A DNA stretch of 64,000 nucleotides from an uncultured Lachnospiraceae bacterium (GCA_910579505.1 CAJTTZ010000005.1:124001-188000), one strand, 5' to 3'; positions 1 to 8,934 are shown, counted from the first letter of the stretch. A program made the numbers and translations. The notes: generated from the letters alone by a model not told the origin.

Positions 1-765
1 TACACAAACTATGCGGCAGGCTGGACAATGGGCGGCGCATGGGACGGCTATCTTGGCGCCATCACGAACGGCGACGAGACATGGTTAAACCAGAAGTTTA
101 CACATGAGGCAGAGCCCTTCAAGGATCACGGCGACGGCACAGGCCCTTACGCGCTTTACAAGATTCTCTACGATGCGACGGCACAGGGTCTGATCGAGGA
201 CGACTACACCACAACCGACTGGGAAGGCTGCAAGCCTATGATCAACAACGGTGAGATCGGCGCTATGGTGCTCGGTTCTTGGGCAGTTGCACAGATGAAG
301 GCGGCGGGCGACAACCCGGACGATATCGGTTACATGCCTTTCCCGATCACCGTAAACGGTCAGCAGTACGCGACGGCAGGTCCCGACTACTGCTACGGTA
401 TCAACGTGAACGCTTCTGACGACAATAAGGCTGCTGCTATGGTATTTGTAAAGTGGATGGTAGAGGAGTCCGGCTGGTGTGATCTTGAGGGCGGCTACCC
501 GATCTCCAAGACAGCTCCCACTTCCTTCGTATTTGACGGTGTAAACGTAGTAAACAATGTAACTTCCCTGCCCGGCGAGGAAGATATCATGAACGAGCTG
601 AACTCCGAGTCTGAGCTTTCCTTCAACCAGGGCGGCGACGCCAAGGTACAGAGAATCGTGGAGGCTGCGGCTACAGGCGCAGAGACTTACGATGAGATTA
701 TGGCTGACTGGACGGCTGCGTGGAACGCGGCGCAGGAGGAATGCGGGGTTGAGGTCCTGTATTAA
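1..765 (+). CDS. Extracellular sugar-binding protein of ABC importer (5'-truncated)
   Basis: The frame is open from the first base and ends in TAA at 763-765, giving the last 254 residues of a protein whose start lies upstream of the window. The sequence resembles the C-terminal lobe of family 1 extracellular solute-binding proteins: an internal run rich in Gly, Asp and Trp, the segment AMVLGSWAVAQMK typical of the hinge/lobe region, and a late helix reading YDEIMADWTAAWNAAQ. Two permease genes follow and then mannoside phosphorylases, so the likely ligand is a beta-mannan oligosaccharide taken up outside the membrane. The signal peptide and lipobox cannot be seen. Family assignment is firm; the ligand is inferred from context only. 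Confidence 0.85.
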   Translation, partial: YTNYAAGWTMGGAWDGYLGAITNGDETWLNQKFTHEAEPFKDHGDGTGPYALYKILYDATAQGLIEDDYTTTDWEGCKPMINNGEIGAMVLGSWAVAQMKAAGDNPDDIGYMPFPITVNGQQYATAGPDYCYGINVNASDDNKAAAMVFVKWMVEESGWCDLEGGYPISKTAPTSFVFDGVNVVNNVTSLPGEEDIMNELNSESELSFNQGGDAKVQRIVEAAATGAETYDEIMADWTAAWNAAQEECGVEVLY

Positions 766-826
766 GACGGACGCATTTCAAGAAGAAGTATTTGAGTAAG
801 TTGTTATAAGTGTTGTATGGTTAATC

Positions 827-890
827 GGGGCTGACACAGGGGAAATCAAAAGTGGCAGCCCCAACAATTTGAGCCGGAGCATCAAATTGT
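827..890 (+). promoter_or_regulatory. Two tandem stem-loops between binding protein and permease genes
   Basis: The 220-base gap contains GGGGCTG (827-833) paired with CAGCCCC (856-862), then ACAATTT (864-870) paired with AAATTGT (884-890). Neither stem is followed by a T run. Hairpins here in ABC sugar operons commonly stabilise the upstream binding-protein message and partly block transcription into the permeases. That role is inferred. Confidence 0.55.
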
Positions 891-985
891 CATGATCGCA
901 GATGGGAGAACAGCTTTTGTAGATGGTACGCATACGTCCCATCGCGCGTCATCGCAGTAAACTGCTCTGACATGGAGGGTAGCAT

Positions 986-1987
986 ATGGCGGCACAGGCA
1001 AATACAGCAGAATCAAAAAAAGGATTCCTGCAGTGGGCAAGGAGCAGAAAAGGGCAGCAGGTTATCATCATTGTTGCGTTTATGATTATACCGCTGGTTC
1101 TGTTATTTACATTTACATATCTTCCGTTCGGGGAGATGGTTGGTTTCAGTTTTTATAAGATGAAATATGTGGGAAAGAGAACTTTTGTGGGCTGGAAGAA
1201 TTACGCCAGCGTATTCAGCAGGAAAGACTGTTTCGGGGCGCTGAAGCTGAGCCTGTATTACATGGGCGGTTCCGTGGTGCAGCTCGCACTGGCGCTGTAT
1301 CTTGCAACGATCTTAAGCTTTAAGGTAAAAGGCGGCAATATTTTTAAGGGATTTATGTTTTTCCCGTATCTGATCAACGGTATTGCCATCGGTTTCATTT
1401 TCAAGTTTTTCTATACCAGGGGCTTCGTGTTTGACACCGTGCTCCAGTGGTGTGGATTCCAATTAGACAATCTTCCTTATTGGTTAAAAGACCAGAGTAT
1501 AAACAATATATCCCTTGTGGGCACGTCCGTATGGCGGTATTTCGGACAGAACATGGTACTGTTTATCGGCGCGATCATGTCGGTGGACTCCGAGCTTTAT
1601 GAGGCGGCGATGCTTGACGGCGCGAACCGTTTCCAGCAGTTCAGGTACATTATCCTGCCGAGTATCAAGACCATCGTAACACTGAATGTGATCCTGTCCA
1701 TCACGGGTTCCTTAAGCGCTTTCGAGCCGCCCTATGTTATCACAAGCGGCGCGAACGGAACGGGCACCTATTTCGTGGTAATGAACGAGATCGCGCACAC
1801 CCAGCAGAAAGTCGGGCTTGCTTCGGCGATGGCGGTGGTGCTTTTGCTGATAATCTTTGCGGCGACAATTTTACAGAAGCTCTTCTTCAAATATGTGTTC
1901 AGGAATGCGGAGGACGAGGACTTCGGCGCGGCGAAAAAGCGTGAAAAACAGCTGGCGAAATACGCGGCTAGAAAGGCGGGCAGATAG
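986..1987 (+). CDS. ABC sugar transporter permease, MalF/UgpA type
   Basis: A 333-residue integral membrane permease that forms half of the channel of a carbohydrate ABC importer. Hydrophobic segments begin near residue 26 and recur through the protein. The EAA loop that docks the ATPase reads YEAAMLDGANRFQQF and lies in the C-terminal half. The start ATG follows GGAGGGT (974-980) at good spacing. The stop codon abuts the ATG of the next permease, so the two are translationally coupled. Downstream epimerase and GH130 genes point to mannooligosaccharides as substrate. No ATPase gene is present nearby; a shared MsmK-type ATPase encoded elsewhere is likely, as is common for these importers. Confidence 0.9.
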   Translation: MAAQANTAESKKGFLQWARSRKGQQVIIIVAFMIIPLVLLFTFTYLPFGEMVGFSFYKMKYVGKRTFVGWKNYASVFSRKDCFGALKLSLYYMGGSVVQLALALYLATILSFKVKGGNIFKGFMFFPYLINGIAIGFIFKFFYTRGFVFDTVLQWCGFQLDNLPYWLKDQSINNISLVGTSVWRYFGQNMVLFIGAIMSVDSELYEAAMLDGANRFQQFRYIILPSIKTIVTLNVILSITGSLSAFEPPYVITSGANGTGTYFVVMNEIAHTQQKVGLASAMAVVLLLIIFAATILQKLFFKYVFRNAEDEDFGAAKKREKQLAKYAARKAGR

Positions 1988-2836
1988 ATGACGACATTAC
2001 AGAAAATCGGACATTATTTAGCGGTTGTTGTAAAATATTTATCCCTGGTGTTCTTTTCCTTTGTGGCAGTGCTGCCTGTGGTTTCCTGCGTGATCACGGC
2101 GTTTAAGACGGAGGAGGAATACCAGAATACGAATGTTATGACCATGCCCCAGAGCTGGCTGAATCCAGATAACTTTTTACAGGCGTTTGACAGGGCGAAC
2201 ATGGGGCGGGCATTTCTCAACTCGACCATTATTCTCGTGAGCGTACTGGTAGTCTCGGTGCTGGTTGGTACCTCCCTGGCATATGTGCTGAACCGCTTTA
2301 AATTCCCGGGCAACGGTCTGATTCGGAACCTGTTTTTGTTCGCGACGCTCCTTCCGGGTATCGCCATGCAGATCGCGGTTTACGGGATCATGGATTCCCT
2401 CAATTTTATTAACTCCCTGCCGGGTTACATTATTATGATGTGCGGCACGGATGTTATCGCGATTTATATTTACATCCAGTTCTTTGAGAATATCAGCGTT
2501 TCGCTGGATGAATCGGCGATTATCGACGGGGCGTCCTACTTTACGATCTACCACAAGATCCTTCTGCCCCTGTTGAAACCGGCTATCGTGACGGCATGTA
2601 TCTTAAAGGGCGTGGGCACTTACAACGAGTACTACTGCGCGAACCTGTATCTGCAGAATAAAAAGCTGCTGCCCACCGTGGCTACCAGCCTTTATACCTT
2701 CGTGGGTCCGCTGGGAAGCAAGTACAACCTGATCTGCGCGGGCGTGATCATCTCGCTTTTGCCTGCCCTGATCGTGTTTATCCTGTTCCAGAAGCAGATT
2801 TACAGCGGCATGACTGCCGGGTCGGTCAAAGGTTAG
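1988..2836 (+). CDS. ABC sugar transporter permease, MalG/UgpE type
   Basis: A 282-residue permease, the second half of the importer channel. A first membrane segment lies near residues 12-35, several more follow, and the EAA-like loop reads DESAIIDGASYFTIYHKILLP. The C-terminus ends QIYSGMTAGSVKG, a tail also seen in the second ABC system of this window (SAGSVKE) and typical of MalG-type permeases. It starts directly after the stop of the MalF-type gene with no gap. About 110 bases beyond the stop comes a strong promoter for the epimerase, so the enzymes can be transcribed separately from the transporter. Confidence 0.9.
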   Translation: MTTLQKIGHYLAVVVKYLSLVFFSFVAVLPVVSCVITAFKTEEEYQNTNVMTMPQSWLNPDNFLQAFDRANMGRAFLNSTIILVSVLVVSVLVGTSLAYVLNRFKFPGNGLIRNLFLFATLLPGIAMQIAVYGIMDSLNFINSLPGYIIMMCGTDVIAIYIYIQFFENISVSLDESAIIDGASYFTIYHKILLPLLKPAIVTACILKGVGTYNEYYCANLYLQNKKLLPTVATSLYTFVGPLGSKYNLICAGVIISLLPALIVFILFQKQIYSGMTAGSVKG

Positions 2837-2854
2837 CGTGAAAAACGCGAAAAG

Positions 2855-2872
2855 TACGGGCATTCTCCGTAT
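2855..2872 (+). repeat. Small CATTCT-loop hairpin, copy 1
   Basis: TACGG and CCGTA enclose the loop GCATTCT just after the permease stop. Related elements with the same CATTCT core occur at 10311-10324 and 33131-33146, and a degenerate one at 11813-11829. All are intergenic. Confidence 0.5.
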
Positions 2873-2949
2873 GAATATGGTGAAAGTATACAAAAAATAA
2901 CTTCCATTTGAGTCAAGATGCTGTTTTTACGAAAATAAGCGTAAGTGGA

Positions 2950-2977
2950 TTGACATTATCAAAATTTACTTTATAAT
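2950..2977 (+). promoter_or_regulatory. Sigma-A promoter for the mannoside enzyme genes
   Basis: TTGACA (2950-2955) and TATAAT (2972-2977) are both perfect consensus hexamers with a 16-base spacer. Transcription would start near 2984, leaving a leader of about 118 bases before the epimerase ATG at 3102. Confidence 0.8.
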
Positions 2978-2995
2978 TTAAGTAACAGTTAAGTT

Positions 2996-3041
2996 ATTTC
3001 GCTCGTTTTAAGCTAAATATTAAGCTGGAAACGGGCGAAAT
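2996..3041 (+). promoter_or_regulatory. Leader hairpin upstream of the epimerase gene
   Basis: The 12-base arm at 2997-3008 pairs with 3029-3040 with one G-U position, extended by one A-T pair at 2996/3041. The loop contains the near-palindrome AGCTAAATATTAAGCT. It lies just downstream of the predicted start site, so it could be an operator or an RNA stem. No regulator is assigned. Confidence 0.5.
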
Positions 3042-3101
3042 GTATATGCGGACATAGGAAATGAAATTGTGTAAGACTTTGGGAGGGGGGTACAAACCAT
3101 C

Positions 3102-4268
3102 ATGGTGGAGGAGATCAGGAGCCATTTGACAGAATGCATCATTCCTTTTTGGAAGGGGCTTCGGGATGATGTGAACGGCGGCTATGTGGGTTACATGGAT
3201 TATGATCTGAAACGGGATGAAAAGGCGGTGAAGGGCTGCATCTTAAACAGCAGGATCACTTGGTTTTTTGCAAACGCCTACATGACGCTTAACGATGAGT
3301 CGCTGCTTAGGGAGGCGCGTCACGGCTACGAATTTATGCAAAGATACTGCGTGGACCATGAGAAGGGCGGTGTGTACTGGTCGGTAGACTATGAGGGCAC
3401 GCCAAAGGACACTACGAAACATACTTACAATCAGGCGTTTTCCATCTACGCGCTTTCTTCTTACTACGATGCCTCAAAGGATGAGGAGGCGCTTGAGACG
3501 GCTATGGAGCTGTTTCATATCATCGAGGAGCGGTGCATGGACGAGATCGGTTATAAGGAGGCGTTTGACCGGGAGTTTCGGGAGATCGAGAACGACAAGC
3601 TCTCCGAGAACGGCGTCATTGCGGATAAGACGATGAATACCCTGCTCCATGTGTTCGAGGCATACACGGAGCTTTACCGGGTCAGCGGGGACGGGGCGGT
3701 GAAGGAGCGGCTCAAGTGGATTCTCGACACCATCTCTGAGAAAATCTATAATCCAAGGCTCCACAGACAGGAAGTATTTTTTGACCGGGAGATGAACACA
3801 ATCCTGGACCTGCATTCCTACGGGCATGATATTGAGACGGCGTGGTTAATCAGAAGAGGAACGGAAGTACTAGGGGATGATACATATACGGAGAAGATGC
3901 TGCCGATCATACTTGACTTGACTGGTCAAGTATATCGGACAGCCTTCGACGGAAAGTCGCTTGCCAATGAATGCGAGAAGGGTGTGGTGGATGAGAACCG
4001 CATCTGGTGGGTGCAGGCGGAGGCGCTGGTTGGCTTCTTAAACGGCTATCAGCTTGCGCCGGAGCACACGGAATACCTTGAGGCGGCAAGGGCGGAATGG
4101 GAGTTTATCAAGGCGCATGTGATCGACAGGCGTCCCGGTTCCGAGTGGTTCTGGGATGTGAATAAGGACGGGGCGTCCGTGAGCGGGAAGCCGATTGTGG
4201 AGCCTTGGAAGTGCCCGTACCATAATGGGAGGATGTGTCTGGAAGTCATCAGGAGGGGCGTTGACTGA
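3102..4268 (+). CDS. Cellobiose 2-epimerase (AGE superfamily)
   Basis: A 388-residue cytoplasmic enzyme of the N-acylglucosamine 2-epimerase fold (alpha6/alpha6 barrel), the usual size of cellobiose 2-epimerases. Recognisable motifs are KHTYNQAF near residue 105, SYGHDIETAW in the middle, RIWWVQAEALVG, and a C-terminal EPWKCPYHNGRM block; the His residues in these blocks are the expected catalytic set. The reaction converts the reducing-end glucose or mannose of a beta-1,4 disaccharide, for example mannobiose to mannosyl-glucose, which is the substrate of the GH130_1 enzyme encoded next. The start follows a GGGAGGGGGGT ribosome site. N-acylglucosamine 2-epimerase is the alternative; the two GH130 neighbours favour mannobiose/cellobiose epimerisation. 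Confidence 0.88.
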   Translation: MVEEIRSHLTECIIPFWKGLRDDVNGGYVGYMDYDLKRDEKAVKGCILNSRITWFFANAYMTLNDESLLREARHGYEFMQRYCVDHEKGGVYWSVDYEGTPKDTTKHTYNQAFSIYALSSYYDASKDEEALETAMELFHIIEERCMDEIGYKEAFDREFREIENDKLSENGVIADKTMNTLLHVFEAYTELYRVSGDGAVKERLKWILDTISEKIYNPRLHRQEVFFDREMNTILDLHSYGHDIETAWLIRRGTEVLGDDTYTEKMLPIILDLTGQVYRTAFDGKSLANECEKGVVDENRIWWVQAEALVGFLNGYQLAPEHTEYLEAARAEWEFIKAHVIDRRPGSEWFWDVNKDGASVSGKPIVEPWKCPYHNGRMCLEVIRRGVD

Positions 4269-4298
4269 ATTGGTTAGTGTACGTTGTGAGTTGCGGAC

Positions 4299-4450
4299 GC
4301 GTGGGTGGGCATGACTGTCTACGTCGCCGCGCTCCCGCTCGGCAAAAAACGCAGCGGACACTAAGCTCGTGAGTTGCGGGGCAACTCAAGACCTCGTTAA
4401 GTGCCGGCGTTTTTTGACGGGCTCCTTAAGACAGCCATGTCCACTCACGC
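4299..4450. repeat. Structured inverted-repeat element, copy A
   Basis: A 22-base arm at 4299-4320 pairs with 4429-4450, with only three imperfect positions. Inside are a perfect hairpin GAGTTGC-GGG-GCAACTC (4371-4387) and a longer imperfect stem between 4348-4362 and 4400-4412. The blocks ACGTCGCCGCGCT, CTCGTGA, ACCTCGTTAAG and CTTAAGA recur in the same order in copy B at 48530-48660, but the bounding arms differ between copies. The element fills most of the 316-base gap between the epimerase and GH130_1 genes; nothing else was recognised there. Confidence 0.8.
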
Positions 4451-4584
4451 TGGTTATCGGCAATGTTCACAGCATATAGAGTACAAAGCAATATAGTAGT
4501 GCAATGACAGTAAGAGAATGACATCCAGACAGGGGATAGCTAAAAAAGAAAAAAGTGTGAAGAAAAAAGGAGGAAAGAGTGAGT

Positions 4585-5757
4585 ATGTTGCATCCGCAGT
4601 ATTACGTGGAATTGGAAAAGTATAACAAGTTGATTGAGCGAAAGAACGTCAAGTCGGATGATTATAACGGGATATACGACAGGTATCAGTACCCGGTTTT
4701 GACGAGGGGGCATATCCCGCTGACGTGGCGGTTTGATCTTAACCCGGAGACGAATCCTTATTTTATGGAGCGTCTGGGTGTCAATGCGGTGATGAACTCG
4801 GGAGCCATCGAGTTGGACGGAAAGTATTATCTGGTGGCGAGAATCGAGGGAAATGACAGGAAATCCTTCTTCGGGGTGGCGGAGAGTGACAACGGGATCG
4901 ACGGTTTTAGGTTCTGGGATTATCCGATCCTTCTGCCGGACACGTGCCCGGAGGAGACGAACGTCTATGACATGCGCCTGACGAAACATGAGGACGGCTA
5001 CATTTACGGCGTGTTCTGTTCCGAGAGCAAGGATACGACAGTAAACGACCTGTCCGCGGCTGTGGCGGCGGCAGGCATCGTGCGGACGAAGGACCTGAAA
5101 AACTGGGAGAGACTGCCCAATCTGGTGACGAAGCGTTCTCCCCAGCAGAGAAATGTGGTGCTGCACCCGGAGTTTGTGGACGGCAAATACGCCTTTTATA
5201 CAAGGCCCATGGACGATTTCATCGAGACCGGGTCGGGCGGCGGCATCGGCTTTGGGCTGTGCGACGATATCACACATGCGGTGGTGGACGAGGAGAAGAT
5301 GACTTCCATCCGCAGATATCACACCATCACCGAGGCGAAGAACGGTGCGGGCGCGCCGCCGATCAAGACGGATAAGGGGTGGATTCACATTGCCCACGGC
5401 GTGCGGAATACGGCGGCAGGGCTGCGCTATGTGATTTACGCGTTTGCCACGGATTTAAAGGACCCTTCCAAGGTGATCGCGGAGCCGTCCGGCATGCTGA
5501 TCGGCCCGAGAAACTGGGAGCGTGTGGGCGATGTGTCAAACGTGGTCTTCACAAACGGCGCGATTGCGAAGGACAACGGCGAGGTATATATTTACTACGC
5601 GGCAAGCGATACGAGAATGCATGTGGCGGCGACGACCATCGACAGGCTGACGGACTATGTGTTCAACACGCCAAAAGACCCTTACCGCTCCGTGGAGTGT
5701 GTGGCGCAAAGATGCGAGTTTATTAAGAAGAATCTTACTTTTTTATCGCAACAGTAA
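4585..5757 (+). CDS. 4-O-beta-D-mannosyl-D-glucose phosphorylase (GH130_1)
   Basis: A 390-residue five-bladed beta-propeller glycoside phosphorylase. It cleaves mannosyl-beta-1,4-glucose with phosphate, giving alpha-mannose 1-phosphate and glucose in the cytoplasm. The family's catalytic Asp is seen as Asp129 in NVYDMRLTK, and phosphate-pocket residues are expected around [16 protein letters not shown] and [13 protein letters not shown]. There is no signal peptide. ATG at 4585 is preferred over GTG at 4579 because the ribosome site AAGGAGGAAAG (4568-4578) abuts the GTG. With the epimerase and GH130_2 it completes the known bacterial mannobiose catabolic route. GH130_2 follows after 25 bases. 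Confidence 0.9.
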   Translation: MLHPQYYVELEKYNKLIERKNVKSDDYNGIYDRYQYPVLTRGHIPLTWRFDLNPETNPYFMERLGVNAVMNSGAIELDGKYYLVARIEGNDRKSFFGVAESDNGIDGFRFWDYPILLPDTCPEETNVYDMRLTKHEDGYIYGVFCSESKDTTVNDLSAAVAAAGIVRTKDLKNWERLPNLVTKRSPQQRNVVLHPEFVDGKYAFYTRPMDDFIETGSGGGIGFGLCDDITHAVVDEEKMTSIRRYHTITEAKNGAGAPPIKTDKGWIHIAHGVRNTAAGLRYVIYAFATDLKDPSKVIAEPSGMLIGPRNWERVGDVSNVVFTNGAIAKDNGEVYIYYAASDTRMHVAATTIDRLTDYVFNTPKDPYRSVECVAQRCEFIKKNLTFLSQQ

Positions 5758-5782
5758 AGGTTATCATAAGGAGGAAGAGAAG

Positions 5783-6805
5783 ATGAGCGAAGTAAAAATG
5801 ATCAGCCCGGCTGTGAAGAACGTGCCTTGGCAGGAGAAGCCGGAAGGGCTTACCGGCGCGCCGATCTGGAGATACAGTGAGAACCCGATTATCGGCAGAA
5901 ACCCGGTGGAAGGGGTGGCAAGGATTTTCAACAGCGCGGTCATGCCTTACGGCGATGAGTTTATCGGTGTGTTCCGCGGGGAACAGACGAACGGCATTCC
6001 GTATATTTATCTGGGACACAGCAAGGATGCGATTCACTGGGAGTTTGAGAAGGAGAAGATTCCTTTTAAGGATGAGGAAGGCAATGATTTTATGCCGGTA
6101 TACGCTTACGATCCCCGTCTGGTGAAGGTGGAGGACACCTACTACATCATCTGGTGCCAGGATTTCTACGGGGCGTCCATCGGTATGGCAAAGACCACGG
6201 ATTTTAAGACCTTTACCAGAATTGAGAATCCGTTCATTCCGTTTAACAGAAACGCGGTGCTGTTTCCCAGAAAGATTAACGGCAAGTATATGCTCTTAAG
6301 CCGTCCCTCTGATTCCGGGCACACGCCCTTTGGCGATATTTTCCTGAGCGAGAGCCCGGATATGGTTTACTGGGGTAAGCACAGGCATGTGATGGGCAGA
6401 AGCGCCGAGTGGTGGGAGTCTGTAAAGATCGGCGGCGGCGCGGCTCCCATTGAGACGACGGAAGGGTGGCTTTTGTTCTACCACGGCGTAACCGGCACGT
6501 GCAACGGCCTGGTGTACTCCATCGGCGGCGCGATCCTTGACATCGACAATCCGTCCAAGGTGCTGTACCGCTGTGAGAACTTCCTGCTCACCCCGGAGGA
6601 GTGGTACGAGGAGAGGGGATTTGTTCCCAACGTGTGCTTCCCCTGCGCGACCATCCACGATTCCGAGAGCGGAAAGATCGCGCTCTACTACGGCTGTGCG
6701 GACAGCTATGTAGGGCTGGCGTTCACGGAGCTTTCAGAGATCGTCGCTTACATCAAGGAGCACAGCCACACGACGGAGTCCGATACGGAGATCGGGATCC
6801 GGTAA
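5783..6805 (+). CDS. beta-1,4-mannooligosaccharide phosphorylase (GH130_2)
   Basis: A 340-residue GH130 protein, shorter than GH130_1 as is usual for subfamily 2. The catalytic Asp is Asp110 in VYAYDPRLVK; conserved blocks include IFNSAV, FRGEQ, NAVLFPRKINGKY and the substrate-loop GGGAAPIETTEGW. Subfamily 2 enzymes remove mannose from the non-reducing end of mannooligosaccharides as mannose 1-phosphate, feeding mannobiose to the epimerase. The start ATG follows AAGGAGGAAGAG. The gene is last in the locus; the following SpoIID-like gene is unrelated in function. The subfamily call rests on length and neighbours; a mannosyl-N-acetylglucosamine phosphorylase is less likely. Confidence 0.85.
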   Translation: MSEVKMISPAVKNVPWQEKPEGLTGAPIWRYSENPIIGRNPVEGVARIFNSAVMPYGDEFIGVFRGEQTNGIPYIYLGHSKDAIHWEFEKEKIPFKDEEGNDFMPVYAYDPRLVKVEDTYYIIWCQDFYGASIGMAKTTDFKTFTRIENPFIPFNRNAVLFPRKINGKYMLLSRPSDSGHTPFGDIFLSESPDMVYWGKHRHVMGRSAEWWESVKIGGGAAPIETTEGWLLFYHGVTGTCNGLVYSIGGAILDIDNPSKVLYRCENFLLTPEEWYEERGFVPNVCFPCATIHDSESGKIALYYGCADSYVGLAFTELSEIVAYIKEHSHTTESDTEIGIR

Positions 6806-6905
6806 ACCAAATCCTGCAAAGCGGCATTGCGAGGTACGGTTATACAGCCAGCGCATAATCTATAGTATACGGATTTTTAATATGGCTATGGAGGAGAAGT
6901 GGATT

Positions 6906-8747
6906 ATGGCGATTGGATATCTGACCATGCAGGCGAGGACGGCTCACGATGCGCTGCCGCTTAGCGGCGTACATGTGACGGTTCTGGATGATGAGCAGAA
7001 TCGTATTTATGAGCTGACAACGGATGAGAGCGGCGAGACGAGAAAAGTGCCGTTAGAGACCATGGACAAGAGCTATTCCCAGAATGAGAACTTCACGGGG
7101 ACGCCCTATGTCACTTATAATGTATCTGCACAGGCGGAAGGATTTGAATCGGTGTATGTCGCTGACATTCCGATTTTCGATGGTGAGTCGGCATCCCTTC
7201 CGCTTGTTCTCGTTCCGATGCAGGGGCAGGGGCGGAACGGGATGCCGACGGAGATCACAGTGGGGGCGCCCGCGGTTTCCATGGAGGGAGAGCGGGAGCC
7301 TGAGGGCTTTTTTCAGGGCGCAGAGTCTGAACAGGTCCTGCGGCAGGTCGCCGTTCCGAACCCCATCACGGTACACTTAGGGACGCCGGACGCTGCCGCC
7401 TCCAATGTGCAGGTGTCTTTTCCAGACTATGTAAAAAATGTGGCGAGCAGCGAGATCTATCCGACATGGCCGGAGTCCGCGCTCCGGGCGAATATCTACG
7501 CCATTATCACATTTGCCCTCAACAGGATTTACACGGAATGGTACAGGGCGAAAGGGTATTCTTTTGACATTACAAACAGCACCGCCTACGATCAGGCGTT
7601 CATTTACGGAAGGCCCATATACGATTCCATCAGCAGGATTGTAGACGAGATCTTCAACGAGTATGTCCGCAGGCAGGGACAGCAGGCGCCTTACTTTACG
7701 TCCTTCTGCAACGGCACAACGACGACCTGCAGAGGAATGTCCCAGTGGGGGACGGTCACGCTCGCTGACCAGGGCTACACACCGATCAGGATTTTGCGGT
7801 ATTATTACCCGGATGATGTGGAGATCGCGCAGACAAATATCATAACAAATATGCTCGCTTCCTATCCGGGGACGCCGCTTAAGGCGGGGAGTACGGGACT
7901 GGATGTGCAGACGATCCAGACTTATCTGAAACGGATCAGACAGAATTACCCGGCGATACCGGCGATCACAGATGCGGTGGGAAGCTTCGGGGACAGCACC
8001 CGGGCGGCAGTCACGAAATTCCAGAGTATTTTCGGACTTGCGGCTGACGGGATCGTAGGAAAGTCCACATGGTATAAACTGTCCAGTCTGTATACGGCTG
8101 TCACAAGGCTGGCGGAGTTAAGCAGTGAGGGAACCAATCTTGGAATCGGAACCGTGCCGCCGGCGGCCGTGCTGCGGCAGGGGTCGAGAGGGCAGGACGT
8201 GATCACGCTGCAGTATCTGTTAGATGTGATTTCCGAATACTATCCCGACATCCCGGCTGTCGCGCAGGACGGCATCTTCGGTGCGGGGACGAAACAGGCG
8301 GTAATCGCATTTCAGAGGAGAATGGGACTTGCGGCGGACGGCATTGTGGGGCCTGCCACATGGAGTGCGCTGTACAGGACTTATCAGGGAATCGGGCAGA
8401 ATGTGCCTGTGCCAAACCCTGACCCGGCGCCGGATACCGGCAGCGGATCCTTTGCCTACACCGTGCGCTCCGGGGATACGCTCTGGCTTCTGGCAAACCG
8501 CTACGGTACTACGGTGGACGCCATCAAGCGGCTTAACGGCCTGACGGGCGATAATCTGCAGATTGGCCAGGTGCTGCGGATTCCTACGGAACAGTCGGCG
8601 GCATACTTTGACTATACCGTGCGCTCCGGGGATACGCTCTGGCTTCTGGCAAACCGCTTCGGAACCACGGTGGATGAAATCAGACGGCTTAACGGCCTGA
8701 CGGGCGATAATCTGCAGATCGGTCAGGTGCTGCGGATTCCGACGTGA
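6906..8747 (+). CDS. SpoIID-like protein with two PG-binding and two LysM domains
   Basis: A 613-residue modular cell-wall protein. The N-terminal 100 residues resemble a beta-sandwich (carboxypeptidase-regulatory-like). A SpoIID/LytB-type region spans roughly 170-310, with SALRANIYAIITFALNR and the Cys-containing CNGTTTTCRGMSQWG block. Two PG_binding_1 repeats (each ending GIVGxxTW) lie at about 320-500, and two near-identical LysM repeats at the C-terminus. No classical signal peptide is seen, as with some spore-coat or cortex proteins. ATG at 6906 is chosen because GGAGGAG (6890-6896) is ideally spaced; ATGs at 6882 and 6888 lack a site. A role in peptidoglycan of the spore or sporangium is inferred from domains. 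Confidence 0.78.
   Translation: MAIGYLTMQARTAHDALPLSGVHVTVLDDEQNRIYELTTDESGETRKVPLETMDKSYSQNENFTGTPYVTYNVSAQAEGFESVYVADIPIFDGESASLPLVLVPMQGQGRNGMPTEITVGAPAVSMEGEREPEGFFQGAESEQVLRQVAVPNPITVHLGTPDAAASNVQVSFPDYVKNVASSEIYPTWPESALRANIYAIITFALNRIYTEWYRAKGYSFDITNSTAYDQAFIYGRPIYDSISRIVDEIFNEYVRRQGQQAPYFTSFCNGTTTTCRGMSQWGTVTLADQGYTPIRILRYYYPDDVEIAQTNIITNMLASYPGTPLKAGSTGLDVQTIQTYLKRIRQNYPAIPAITDAVGSFGDSTRAAVTKFQSIFGLAADGIVGKSTWYKLSSLYTAVTRLAELSSEGTNLGIGTVPPAAVLRQGSRGQDVITLQYLLDVISEYYPDIPAVAQDGIFGAGTKQAVIAFQRRMGLAADGIVGPATWSALYRTYQGIGQNVPVPNPDPAPDTGSGSFAYTVRSGDTLWLLANRYGTTVDAIKRLNGLTGDNLQIGQVLRIPTEQSAAYFDYTVRSGDTLWLLANRFGTTVDEIRRLNGLTGDNLQIGQVLRIPT
8451..8744 (+). repeat. Tandem duplicated LysM coding repeat
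   Basis: Two 138-base units (8451-8588 and 8607-8744), separated by an 18-base linker, match at about 90% of positions. Many synonymous sites are also unchanged, suggesting a recent duplication or gene conversion inside the gene. Confidence 0.8.
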
Positions 8748-8780
8748 CATTGCCGGATTTTTATATACAGGGCTTTCTGC

Positions 8781-8815
8781 AGACACAGGGAAGGCATCCG
8801 CAAAGGCGGGTGTCT
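8781..8815 (+). terminator. Probable terminator after the LysM protein gene
   Basis: AGACAC (8781-8786) pairs with GTGTCT (8810-8815), with an inner CCGC/GCGG stem. The T-rich TCTGTTGTT follows. Confidence 0.5.
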
Positions 8816-8834
8816 TCTGTTGTTAATCCGAAGA

Positions 8835-8862
8835 TTGCCTTTTGAGATGGGAGTGGTATAAT
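8835..8862 (+). promoter_or_regulatory. Promoter for trkA-trkH
   Basis: TTGCCT (8835-8840), a 16-base spacer and consensus TATAAT (8857-8862), about 73 bases before the trkA GTG start. Confidence 0.6.
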
Positions 8863-8934
8863 ATACACGATGGCAATGAGCGGTGCGGAATCGAGCCTGC
8901 ACTGCGAATGAATCTACAATGGAGGGAACTTTCA

